A DNA stretch of 6,609 bases from Alphaproteobacteria bacterium (GTDB taxonomy: Bacteria > Pseudomonadota > Alphaproteobacteria > Sphingomonadales > Sphingomonadaceae): contig JAQGLH010000039.1 in NCBI GenBank assembly GCA_028293005.1, positions 1 through 6,609 of the forward strand, in the 5' to 3' direction. The notes under the pieces were generated by a model. The model had not been told where the DNA came from, made no database searches, and saw only the letters and a program-made list of their open reading frames with translations. Below, piece by piece: positions 1 to 5,371 of this stretch (positions within the stretch are counted from its first letter, which is position 1; the number at the start of each line of letters is the position of its first letter). The position numbers were made by a program, and so were the translations under genes.

Positions 1-644
1 CGATGCTGCGGATCGACGACGTAGATTTCCCAGAAGTCGGTCGTCAGATCCTTACCCGCGCGGAGATAATCGATCATCTGCCCGATCGTCCAATGTTCGG
101 GCACTGCGATCAGGTCGCGCTGCATCAGGCGGCCGGCCGATTCCTCGGGGTAGGTCAGCGCTTGCTCGATCGCGGCGCGGTCATCGGGGTCGAGCGCGCG
201 CAGCACCGCGCGCTGATCGTCCTCCTCCATGTCCTCGATGATCGCGACCGCATCGTCGGTCTCGAGCTTGCCGGCGATATCGGCGACCTGGTGCGGCTCG
301 AGCGTCTCGATCAGCTCCTCGCGGACCCAATCGTTCATCTCGGCGATCACGTCCGGGTTGAGCAGGTCGGCGAGCGAGGCGGCAAGCGCGCGGCGCTCGT
401 CGCGATCGACCAGCTCGAACAGATCGGCGATATCGGCCGGATGCAGCGGCGCGACCAGCGCGCGCGCGGCCGCGTCATCGCCGGCCTCGACTTTCTCGAC
501 AACTTCACGGACGAATTCGGGCTTCAGCCGGTCATCCTTGTCGAGCCGACCTTCGACCGGCGTCGTCTGGATGAAAGGCAGGCCGGTGCCATGCTGGTCC
601 CCATTTTGCTGGGGGGCGGGCGTTTCGGAATCGCTCTCGCTCAT
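1..644 (-). CDS. mgtE: Magnesium transporter MgtE, N-terminal part (runs off window start)
   Basis: MgtE proteins are dimeric inner-membrane Mg2+ channels gated by cytosolic Mg2+. The 214 residues here are the cytosolic sensor part. After a short polar N-terminus (MSESDSETPAP) comes the acidic helical MgtE N-domain, with LHPADIADLFELVD, DLLNPDVIAEM and LEPHQVADIAGKLETDDAV repeat units. The conserved YPEESAGRLM linker follows at about residues 165-174, and then the start of the first CBS domain (FWEIYVVD). The rest of the CBS pair and the five-helix membrane pore lie beyond base 1; family members are usually about 450-480 residues. I chose the ATG at 644 because GGAGAGG sits just upstream of it. 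An in-frame ATG at 656 overlaps that ribosome site and would add four residues. The many Asp/Glu residues fit Mg2+ sensing. It is divergent from the cyclophilin gene. The family assignment is secure; activity cannot be judged from a fragment. Confidence 0.93.
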   Translation of the reverse strand, partial: MSESDSETPAPQQNGDQHGTGLPFIQTTPVEGRLDKDDRLKPEFVREVVEKVEAGDDAAARALVAPLHPADIADLFELVDRDERRALAASLADLLNPDVIAEMNDWVREELIETLEPHQVADIAGKLETDDAVAIIEDMEEDDQRAVLRALDPDDRAAIEQALTYPEESAGRLMQRDLIAVPEHWTIGQMIDYLRAGKDLTTDFWEIYVVDPQH

Positions 645-725
645 CGCCCTCTCCATTTGCGCCGACAGCGGCTCGTGACCAACAAGCGGCCGGGGCTGAA
701 CCGACCCGGCTCGAATTCGCGTCCT

Positions 726-753
726 CCTATAGAAGTGTCGCCGGGCCTGTCGA
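726..753 (-). promoter_or_regulatory. Candidate sigma-70-type promoter for mgtE
   Basis: Read on the minus strand, TCGACA (748-753) is a five-of-six match to the -35 box. After 16 bases it is followed by TATAGG (726-731), a four-of-six match to the -10 box. Transcription would start near 719, giving an mgtE leader of about 75 bases. The -35 box overlaps a small dyad (GTGTCG at 735-740 against CGACAT at 751-756). I see no M-box-like structure in this short leader. This is inferred from base matches only. Confidence 0.35.
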
Positions 754-826
754 CATTTCTACGCCCGAAGGGGTGGCGCAGATCGCGTACGCCGCTTAAA
801 TCGCCGCCGAGCATAGGAGACACAAC

Positions 827-1288
827 ATGGCCGACGAACTCAACACCCTCGTTCTCAACCTCGACAGCGGCGGCGACGTCGTCATTCGCTTGCGCCCGGA
901 TCTCGCCCCTGGACACGTCGAGCGGATCAAGGAACTCGTTGAGGAAGGTTTCTACGACGATGTCGTGTTCCACCGCGTGATCCCGGGCTTCATGGCCCAG
1001 GGCGGCGATCCCACCGGGACTGGCATGGGCGGCTCGAAAAGGCCCGATCTGAAGGCCGAGTTCAGCCGCGAGCCGCACGTTCGCGGGACCGCGTCGATGG
1101 CGCGCGCGCAGAACCCCAACAGCGCCAACAGCCAATTCTTCCTTTGTTTCGACGACGCCCGCTTCCTCGATGGCCAATATACCGTCTGGGGCAATGTCGT
1201 CGAAGGAATGGAGCATGTCGATGCGTTGCCCAAGGGCGAGCCGCCGCAGAAGCCGGGCAAGATCGTCAAAGCGAGCCTGCGCGCCTGA
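827..1288 (+). CDS. ppiB: Peptidyl-prolyl cis-trans isomerase, cyclophilin type (cytosolic)
   Basis: This is a complete 153-residue single-domain cyclophilin that would catalyse cis-trans isomerisation of X-Pro bonds during folding. It has no signal peptide (MADELNTLVLNL), so it should be cytosolic. The active-site segment FHRVIPGFMAQGGDPTGTG spans about residues 48-66, with the catalytic Arg at 50 and Phe55, Met56 and Gln58 following. The second conserved block is NSQFFLCF (101-108), then FLDGQYTVWGNV (113-124). Where human cyclophilin A has Trp121, this protein has Phe113, and Tyr118 takes the place of His126. Both changes are usual in bacterial members and are linked in the family to weak cyclosporin binding. 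The length is slightly below the 164 residues of E. coli PpiB. AGGAGA at 815-820 is a strong ribosome site six bases before the ATG. The gene is divergent from mgtE and converges on the LysR gene. Confidence 0.95.
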   Translation: MADELNTLVLNLDSGGDVVIRLRPDLAPGHVERIKELVEEGFYDDVVFHRVIPGFMAQGGDPTGTGMGGSKRPDLKAEFSREPHVRGTASMARAQNPNSANSQFFLCFDDARFLDGQYTVWGNVVEGMEHVDALPKGEPPQKPGKIVKASLRA

Positions 1289-1297
1289 GGCACCAAG

Positions 1298-1319
1298 CCC
1301 CGGCCGCGTGCGCCCGGGG
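1298..1319. terminator. Weak GC hairpin between convergent ppiB and lysR genes
   Basis: CCCCGG (1298-1303) can pair with CCGGGG (1314-1319) across a ten-base loop, ten bases after the ppiB stop. A second small hairpin (AGCC/GGCT, about 1329-1341) follows. Neither has a T run on either strand, so this is at best a weak bidirectional or Rho-assisted terminator. The 65-base gap between two convergent genes is where a terminator would be expected. Confidence 0.25.
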
Positions 1320-1353
1320 TCCAGCCACAGCCGACTGGGCTTGAGCCTGGAGC

Positions 1354-2274
1354 TTAACCGCTAGCCCGCGCAGGGTCGGCCCCGGCGGGCGGGTCGTCGA
1401 GCAATTTGTCGAACAGCCAATCGTGGAAGAGCCGCACCGGTCGCCGCGCCAGCGCCGAGCGCCGGCAGGCGAACCAATAACTGTAGGGGCTCTCGACCGT
1501 GACATCGAAGAGCTGGACGAGCCGTTCGTCACGGGCGTCGACGAGGTGACTTTCGTGCATGAACGCCACGCCCAGGTTTTGCGCGGCTGCATCGAGAATG
1601 AGCTGGCCGGAATCGAACAGGTCGATCGCTGCCGGCTGGAGGTCCTCCATGCCGATCGCCTCGCGCCAATAATTGAACGTCTCGGCCATGTCGCGGTGCA
1701 GCAATACGGTCGCTCCGCCGAGCTGCGCCGGATCCGTCATCTGCGTTGCGCCGTCAGGCAGGTCGCGCGCCCCGATCGCGAGGATCTTGTTGCTGTCGAT
1801 CCTTCGCGAATAGAGGCTCGCGTCGACATCGGTGGCGAGAACGATCACCGCGTCGAGGCCCTCGTCAAGTCGTGCCAGGCTGTGCGCGCCGGTGTCGATA
1901 TCGATATGAAGCTCGGGATGGAGCACGCGCAGCTCGGCGAGATGCGGCATCAGCCGCTGCGACGCGAACAATGGCAGCACTGCAAGCCGCAGCCGGATCA
2001 AGGCGGCTTCACCGGTCGCGCGCTCCATCGCAAGCGCCAGCGCGTCGAGCGACGGCCCGATCTCGGCGAGCAGCCGCTCGCCGTCGGGGTTGAGCGCGAC
2101 CGCCTGATGCCGGCGCTCGAACAACGGCCGGCCGACAAAGCGCTCGAGCGCCTGGATGCGGCGGGTCAGCGCGGGCGAAGACAAAGCCAGCGCCTCGGCC
2201 GCAGCCTTGACCGATCCTTGCCGCGCGACCTGCACGAAAGCCTCGATCGCGGTGAGTGGGGGTAATCTACGCAT
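1354..2274 (-). CDS. LysR-family transcriptional regulator (GcvA-like)
   Basis: This is a complete 306-residue LysR-type regulator, a DNA-binding protein that usually acts as a tetramer responding to a small metabolite. The N-terminal winged helix-turn-helix is clear: RRLPPLTAIEAFVQVARQGS opens it, then VKAAAEALALSSPALTRRIQALE (about residues 21-43), then the FVGRPLFERRHQAVALNPDGERLL wing. The effector-binding domain fills about residues 92-295. The opening PPLTAIEAF and the FVGRPLFER wing are typical of the GcvA subgroup, but this does not identify the target or ligand. The ATG at 2274 gives the expected family start, although only a poor ribosome site (CAGAG) precedes it. LysR regulators often control a divergent neighbour; here that position is taken by the Cdc48-like ATPase, 353 bases away, beyond several dyads. 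Autoregulation through those dyads is possible but not shown. Confidence 0.92.
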   Translation of the reverse strand: MRRLPPLTAIEAFVQVARQGSVKAAAEALALSSPALTRRIQALERFVGRPLFERRHQAVALNPDGERLLAEIGPSLDALALAMERATGEAALIRLRLAVLPLFASQRLMPHLAELRVLHPELHIDIDTGAHSLARLDEGLDAVIVLATDVDASLYSRRIDSNKILAIGARDLPDGATQMTDPAQLGGATVLLHRDMAETFNYWREAIGMEDLQPAAIDLFDSGQLILDAAAQNLGVAFMHESHLVDARDERLVQLFDVTVESPYSYWFACRRSALARRPVRLFHDWLFDKLLDDPPAGADPARASG

Positions 2275-2275
2275 C

Positions 2276-2286
2276 TCTGACTCAGA
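2276..2286. repeat. Small perfect dyad at the lysR start
   Basis: TCTGA (2276-2280) and TCAGA (2282-2286) form an 11-base palindrome immediately before the regulator's start codon, covering the position of its ribosome site. It could be a small operator or a hairpin that limits translation initiation, but arms this short also occur by chance. Confidence 0.25.
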
Positions 2287-2340
2287 CCATCATGGTTATT
2301 TCGCCGCCTGTCTATGTCGCACTGCACGAACCACCCAACG

Positions 2341-2355
2341 GTCTTCAGGTGAGAC
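2341..2355. promoter_or_regulatory. Possible LysR-type operator (T-N11-A dyad)
   Basis: GTCT (2341-2344) and AGAC (2352-2355) are inverted and separated by seven bases, placing T2342 and A2354 in the T-N11-A arrangement typical of LysR-type binding sites. The site lies about 70-80 bases before the regulator's start codon, between it and the likely promoter. The arms are short and the core motif is loose, so this is a suggestion only. Confidence 0.25.
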
Positions 2356-2357
2356 GT

Positions 2358-2373
2358 GGTCCCTCCGGGGACT
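2358..2373. repeat. Compact hairpin with UCCG tetraloop
   Basis: GTCCC (2359-2363) pairs with GGGAC (2368-2372) around TCCG, with a G-U closing pair outside. In plus-strand RNA the loop is C(UCCG)G, a member of the very stable UNCG tetraloop class. No T run follows directly, so it is not a convincing terminator. In minus-strand RNA it would sit in the leader of the LysR gene. Confidence 0.35.
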
Positions 2374-2375
2374 GA

Positions 2376-2390
2376 ATGCAATTTTTGCAT
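2376..2390. repeat. 15-base dyad ATGCAA-TTT-TTGCAT
   Basis: ATGCAA (2376-2381) and TTGCAT (2385-2390) are perfect inverted arms with a three-base spacer. It lies 38 bases, centre to centre, from the larger palindrome at 2403-2439, which shares the TGCA-containing arm motif. This arrangement suggests two related protein-binding sites in a regulatory region. The AT-rich stretch 2376-2424 stands out from the GC-rich surroundings, as promoter DNA often does. Confidence 0.4.
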
Positions 2391-2419
2391 CTATAGCATA
2401 TCTCTTCGCACTTGCACAA
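2390..2419 (-). promoter_or_regulatory. Candidate promoter for the lysR gene
   Basis: On the minus strand TTGTGC (2414-2419) is followed after 18 bases by TATAGA (2390-2395), which resembles a sigma-70 -35/-10 pair. The start point would be near 2383, leaving a leader of about 110 bases containing the UCCG hairpin and the T-N11-A dyad. The -35 box lies inside the left arm of the 37-base palindrome, so a protein bound there would probably block it. Inferred from base matches. Confidence 0.3.
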
Positions 2420-2439
2420 TAATTGTGCATCTGCGAAGA
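2403..2439. repeat. 37-base near-perfect palindrome, probable operator or RNA hairpin
   Basis: The left arm (2403-2420) reads TCTTCGCA, CT, TGCACAAT. After the central A at 2421, the right arm (2422-2439) reads ATTGTGCA, TC, TGCGAAGA. Sixteen of 18 positions pair, with one 2-base mismatch, and the core TGCACAAT-A-ATTGTGCA is a perfect 17-base dyad. It has no T run after it, so it is not a terminator. Its place between divergent genes, overlapping the likely lysR promoter, fits a binding site for a dimeric or tetrameric regulator. If transcribed, it would form a long hairpin at the start of the plus-strand leader. The central AATAAT (2419-2424) also resembles a plus-strand -10 box. Confidence 0.7.
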
Positions 2440-2508
2440 AGGACCCGCCTTTCAGGCATCCTCTCCTAACAACTTTCGGGCCGGCCCATTTGGACCGGCC
2501 CTTTTTTT
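2431..2508 (+). ncRNA. Candidate small RNA (or terminated leader) upstream of the ATPase gene
   Basis: A strong intrinsic terminator ends at 2508, but no plus-strand protein gene precedes it: the gene upstream, lysR, is transcribed the other way. Something short must therefore be transcribed into it. If AATAAT at 2419-2424 is the -10 box, the RNA would start near 2431 and be about 78 bases long. It would have an open pyrimidine-rich stretch containing CCTCTCC (2460-2466), then the terminator stem. Exposed C/U-rich anti-Shine-Dalgarno motifs before a terminator are a common feature of alphaproteobacterial trans-acting small RNAs. The 5' end is a guess: no good -35 box pairs with that -10. The alternative is a premature termination (attenuation) site in the leader of the downstream gene. 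No known RNA family was recognised. Confidence 0.35.
2478..2508 (+). terminator. Strong Rho-independent terminator
   Basis: GGGCCGG (2478-2484) pairs with CCGGCCC (2495-2501) around a ten-base loop, followed directly by seven T residues (2502-2508). This is a textbook intrinsic terminator on the plus strand. The left arm plus loop start is itself a perfect ten-base palindrome (GGGCCGGCCC, 2478-2487), so two stems compete. It lies 119 bases before the ATPase start codon, downstream of no plus-strand protein gene. It does not serve the minus-strand lysR gene, which begins to its left and runs away from it. Confidence 0.8.
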
Positions 2509-2537
2509 GTCCACGCTCCGTGCCTTTTCCGCGCGCT

Positions 2538-2566
2538 CCGGTCCATAAATTTGCTTTTTTTGGACC
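2538..2566 (+). promoter_or_regulatory. Second T-rich leader hairpin, alternative partner of the terminator
   Basis: GGTCCA (2540-2545) pairs with TGGACC (2561-2566) around a T-rich 15-base loop. The segment CCGGTCCA (2538-2545) is also perfectly complementary to TGGACCGG (2491-2498), the loop end and 3' arm of the terminator. TTTGGACC is present in both places (2489-2496 and 2559-2566). An RNA that reads through could therefore fold in two mutually exclusive ways. Pairings are seen in the sequence; a regulatory role is inferred. Confidence 0.35.
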
Positions 2567-2579
2567 CGTGGCGTGTAAC
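2551..2579 (+). promoter_or_regulatory. Weak candidate promoter for the Cdc48-like ATPase gene
   Basis: TTGCTT (2551-2556) and TGTAAC (2574-2579) have 17-base spacing and partial matches to sigma-70 boxes (three and four of six). If real, the ATPase gene has its own promoter after the upstream terminator, and the terminated RNA is independent. The match is weak and other placements are possible. Confidence 0.22.
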
Positions 2580-2601
2580 CGCCGTTCTGCCTTCTTATCT
2601 A

Positions 2602-2623
2602 CCCCCGGGGGACAAAAGGGAGA
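2602..2623 (+). promoter_or_regulatory. Ribosome binding site with preceding C5G5 palindrome
   Basis: AAGGGAGA (2616-2623) ends four bases before the ATG at 2628 and fixes this start against an in-frame TTG far upstream at 2412. Just before it lies a perfect ten-base palindrome of five C then five G (2602-2611). The C run could alternatively pair with the GGG of the ribosome site, which might tune translation. The pairing is visible; its effect is unknown. Confidence 0.6.
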
Positions 2624-2627
2624 TCCT

Positions 2628-4919
2628 ATGGCGGATGTGGAACAGCCCAAGCGGCTCCAGGTCGCAACGATGCGTCCCGAGGACAGCGGACGCGGGCTTG
2701 CGCGATTGCCGCGGGCGCTGATGAACGAGATGGGCATCAGCGAGGGCGACGTCATCGAGATCATCGGGAAGAGATCGACGCCGGCGCGCGCGGTCTTGTC
2801 CTATCCCGAGGACGAAGGGCTCGACATCATTCGCCTCGACGGTCTCCAGCGCGCCAATGCCGAGATCGGCTCGGGCGATTATGTCGCGATCAGCAAGGCC
2901 GAATCGAAGCCCGCGCAGCGCGTCGTCTTCGCGCCCGCGCAAAAGAATCTGCGCCTGCAGGGGTCAGCCAATGCGCTCAAGCGCAGCTTCGATATGAAGC
3001 CGGTCACCGCCGGCGACATCGTCTCGACCACGGGCCAGCAGCAGGTCGACCGCTCGGACCTGCCGCCCGAGCTGCGCAAGATGCTCTATGCGCCGGCCTA
3101 TGCTCTGCAGGAGATCCGCCTCGCCGTCGTCTCGACGATGCCCAAGGGGATCGTCCACATCGACCGCAACACCGAGGTCGAGCTTCGTCCCGAATATACG
3201 GAAGCGAAGGATGCGCGGCGCGCCGATGTCACCTACGACGATCTCGGCGGTCTCGGCTCGACGATCGACCAGCTCCGCGAGATGGTCGAGCTGCCGCTCC
3301 GCTATCCGGAGATCTTCGAGCGGCTCGGCGTCGATCCCCCCAAGGGCGTGCTCCTTCATGGTCCTCCCGGCACCGGCAAGACGCGGCTCGCCCGCGCGGT
3401 CGCCAACGAGAGCGATGCGACCTTCTTCCACATCGCCGGCCCCGAAATCATGGGATCGGCCTATGGCGAGAGCGAGAAACGCCTGCGCGAGGTGTTCGAG
3501 GAAGCCGCGAAAGCGGGCCCCTCGATCCTGTTCATCGACGAGATCGATTCGATTGCCCCCAAGCGCGACCAGGTCAGCGGCGAGGCGGAGAAAAGGCTGG
3601 TCGCGCAATTGCTGACCCTGCTCGACGGGCTCGAGCCGCGCCAGAATGTCGTGGTCATCGCCGCGACCAACCGTCCGGAGGCTCTCGACGAGGCGCTACG
3701 CCGGCCCGGCCGGCTCGATCGCGAGATCGTCGTCGGCGTCCCCGACGAGACGGGTCGGCGCGAGATCCTCGGCATCCACACGCGCGGCATGCCGCTCGAC
3801 GGCGAGGTCGATTTGCAGGAGCTCGCCCGCCAGACCTATGGCTTCGTCGGCGCGGATATCGCCGCGCTCACTCGCGAGGCGGCGATCGAGGCGGTGCGGC
3901 GGATCATGCCCAAGATCAACCTCGAGGAAGGTACGATCCCGCCAGAGGTGCTCGACAGCCTTTCGGTCACCCGCAACGACTTCGAGCAGGCGCTCAAACG
4001 GGTGCAGCCGTCGGCGATGCGCGAGGTGATGGTGCAGGTGCCGAACGTGCGCTGGGAGGATATCGGCGGCCTCGACGAGGCGCGCGAGCGGCTCCGCGAA
4101 GGCGTCGAGCTACCGCTCAAGGATCCGGATGCGTTTCGCCGGTTGGGCATCCGCCCGGCCAAAGGCTTCCTGCTCTACGGCCCGCCGGGCACCGGCAAGA
4201 CCTTGCTCGCCAAGGCTGCTGCTCGCGAGGCGCAGGCCAATTTCATCGCCACCAAATCGTCGGACCTGCTTTCGAAATGGTACGGCGAATCGGAGCAGCA
4301 GATCGCGCGGCTGTTCGCGCGCGCGCGGCAGGTGGCGCCGACCGTCATCTTCATCGACGAGCTCGACAGCCTCGTTCCGGCGCGCGGCGGCGGCCTCGGC
4401 GAGCCGCAAGTGACCGAGCGTGTCGTCAACACGATCCTTGCCGAGATGGACGGGCTCGAGGAGCTGCAGTCGGTGGTGGTGATCGGCGCGACCAACCGCC
4501 CCAATCTGATCGATCCCGCCTTGCTCAGGCCCGGTCGCTTCGACGAGCTCATCTACGTGGCGGTGCCCGACGCCGCCGGCCGACGGCGGATCCTCGCGAT
4601 CCACGTTGAGCGCATGCCGCTCGCGGACGACGTCGATCTCGACCGGCTCGCCGAGCGGACCGACCGCTTCACGGGGGCGGATCTCGAGGATCTGGTGCGC
4701 CGCGCCGGGTTGTTCGCGTTGCGCGAATCGATCAACGCGCAGCAGGTGACGATGGCTCACTTCGAGCGTGCGCTCGGCGAAACTCGTGCTTCGGTCACCG
4801 AAGAGATGGAACGCGACTATTCCGAGATCGAGGGCAGGCTCAAGCAAGAGGCGTTCGGATCGGGCGGCATGGGCTTCATCAGCCCGGGAATGCTCACGCC
4901 GCGAGGGCCGAAAGGCTGA
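2628..4919 (+). CDS. Cdc48/p97/VAT-family double AAA+ ATPase
   Basis: This is a complete 763-residue member of the Cdc48/p97/VAT family, cytosolic hexameric unfoldases that thread substrates through a central pore. The N-domain (about 6-190) begins LQVATMRPEDSGRGLARLP, matching the Cdc48 double-psi barrel, and is followed by the beta-clam half. The D1 AAA+ domain starts near TYDDLGGL (202). It has Walker A GPPGTGKT (245-252), pore segment SAYGESE with Tyr279, Walker B FIDE (302-305), and arginine fingers 359 and 362. The D2 domain starts near WEDIGGL (476). It has GPPGTGKT (518-525), pore WYGESE with Trp551-Tyr552, Walker B FIDE (575-578), and arginines 634 and 637. Both ATPase sites look intact. 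Most of these positions coincide exactly with human p97 numbering (Lys251, Glu305, Lys524, Glu578, Trp551). The aromatic Tyr in D1 is VAT-like rather than p97-like. The long p97 tail is missing; the protein ends soon after D2 with a Gly/Pro-rich tail. No adaptor gene adjoins it, so its bacterial substrates are unknown. Confidence 0.96.
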   Translation: MADVEQPKRLQVATMRPEDSGRGLARLPRALMNEMGISEGDVIEIIGKRSTPARAVLSYPEDEGLDIIRLDGLQRANAEIGSGDYVAISKAESKPAQRVVFAPAQKNLRLQGSANALKRSFDMKPVTAGDIVSTTGQQQVDRSDLPPELRKMLYAPAYALQEIRLAVVSTMPKGIVHIDRNTEVELRPEYTEAKDARRADVTYDDLGGLGSTIDQLREMVELPLRYPEIFERLGVDPPKGVLLHGPPGTGKTRLARAVANESDATFFHIAGPEIMGSAYGESEKRLREVFEEAAKAGPSILFIDEIDSIAPKRDQVSGEAEKRLVAQLLTLLDGLEPRQNVVVIAATNRPEALDEALRRPGRLDREIVVGVPDETGRREILGIHTRGMPLDGEVDLQELARQTYGFVGADIAALTREAAIEAVRRIMPKINLEEGTIPPEVLDSLSVTRNDFEQALKRVQPSAMREVMVQVPNVRWEDIGGLDEARERLREGVELPLKDPDAFRRLGIRPAKGFLLYGPPGTGKTLLAKAAAREAQANFIATKSSDLLSKWYGESEQQIARLFARARQVAPTVIFIDELDSLVPARGGGLGEPQVTERVVNTILAEMDGLEELQSVVVIGATNRPNLIDPALLRPGRFDELIYVAVPDAAGRRRILAIHVERMPLADDVDLDRLAERTDRFTGADLEDLVRRAGLFALRESINAQQVTMAHFERALGETRASVTEEMERDYSEIEGRLKQEAFGSGGMGFISPGMLTPRGPKG

Positions 4920-4924
4920 CGGGG

Positions 4925-5239
4925 TTAGGGATGCCATTCATCGCTGCGCATCACCCTGGCGACGACCAGCCGATAGAAATCATACCAATGGTCGCGCCCC
5001 GCTTGCCGCACGGCGCTGTGGCGGGCATGCGCCCGCCACGCGGCTATCGACGCCTCGTCCCGCCAATAGCTGATCGTGATGCCGCCGTCGGCGCTGCTGA
5101 CGCTGTCGTGGCCGAGATAGCCGGGCGCGCTCGCCACCGCCTGCTCCATCTCGGCCGCCGCGCGCGCATAGCCTTCGGCATCCGCGCCGGTGCGCCGCGA
5201 GACGAAGATGACGGCGATGCTTCCCTTTTCGATCGTCAT
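4925..5239 (-). CDS. Antibiotic biosynthesis monooxygenase (ABM)-fold protein
   Basis: This is a complete 104-residue protein with the sequence style of the ABM superfamily: small dimeric alpha/beta barrels of the ferredoxin-like type. It runs from a first strand (SIAVIFVSRR), through a helix (EGYARAAAEMEQAVASAPGY) and the DSVSSADGGITISYWRDEAS strand pair, to AAWRAHARHSAVRQAGRDHWYD, the usual W-x-x-H helix, and a last strand (FYRLVVARV). Family members include quinone monooxygenases and haem-degrading enzymes, but many are uncharacterised, and no specific substrate can be read here. There is no signal peptide, so it is probably cytosolic. The ATG at 5239 is the natural start although the ribosome site is weak. 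Its stop codon lies five bases from that of the ATPase gene, with no terminator between them. It is divergent from the interrupted methyltransferase gene; the 132 bases between show no convincing promoter. Confidence 0.82.
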   Translation of the reverse strand: MTIEKGSIAVIFVSRRTGADAEGYARAAAEMEQAVASAPGYLGHDSVSSADGGITISYWRDEASIAAWRAHARHSAVRQAGRDHWYDFYRLVVARVMRSDEWHP

Positions 5240-5371
5240 TCGTCTCGTATCCCGGAAAAGAAGCAGGTTGTCCCGAAACGGCGATTGTTGACGTTACGGC
5301 GTGCCTCACCCTTGCCATCGCCGCGTTGATTTGCGAACGCACCTTGCCGCTTACCAGCCACGGGACCCAGA

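Noticed and set aside
3..980. Long plus-strand open frame (325 codons) across mgtE and into ppiB
   Set aside because: It is antisense to mgtE and continues out of frame into the cyclophilin; its translation resembles no protein and is a product of high GC content.
1423..2265. 280-codon open frame antisense to the LysR gene
   Set aside because: The composition (Arg/Glu/Val-rich, no recognisable domain) is that of a mirror frame; the minus-strand LysR protein is unmistakable.
2376..2396. Six-codon upstream reading frame (ATG CAA TTT TTG CAT CTA TAG) with GGGG before it
   Set aside because: It is too short to support, coincides with the 15-base dyad, and would need a plus-strand promoter further upstream that I cannot see.
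2412..2627. In-frame extension of the ATPase from a TTG at 2412, adding 72 residues
   Set aside because: The stretch contains the palindrome arm, an intrinsic terminator and T-runs, has no ribosome site at the TTG, and the Cdc48 N-domain begins right after the ATG at 2628, which has a good ribosome site.
2964..3608. Long minus-strand open frame inside the ATPase gene
   Set aside because: It is the complement of strongly conserved AAA+ sequence and has no recognisable domain of its own.
5288..5316. TTGACG at 5288-5293 as a -35 box for the methyltransferase gene
   Set aside because: No acceptable -10 box lies 16-18 bases downstream (the sequence there is GC-rich CTTGCC).
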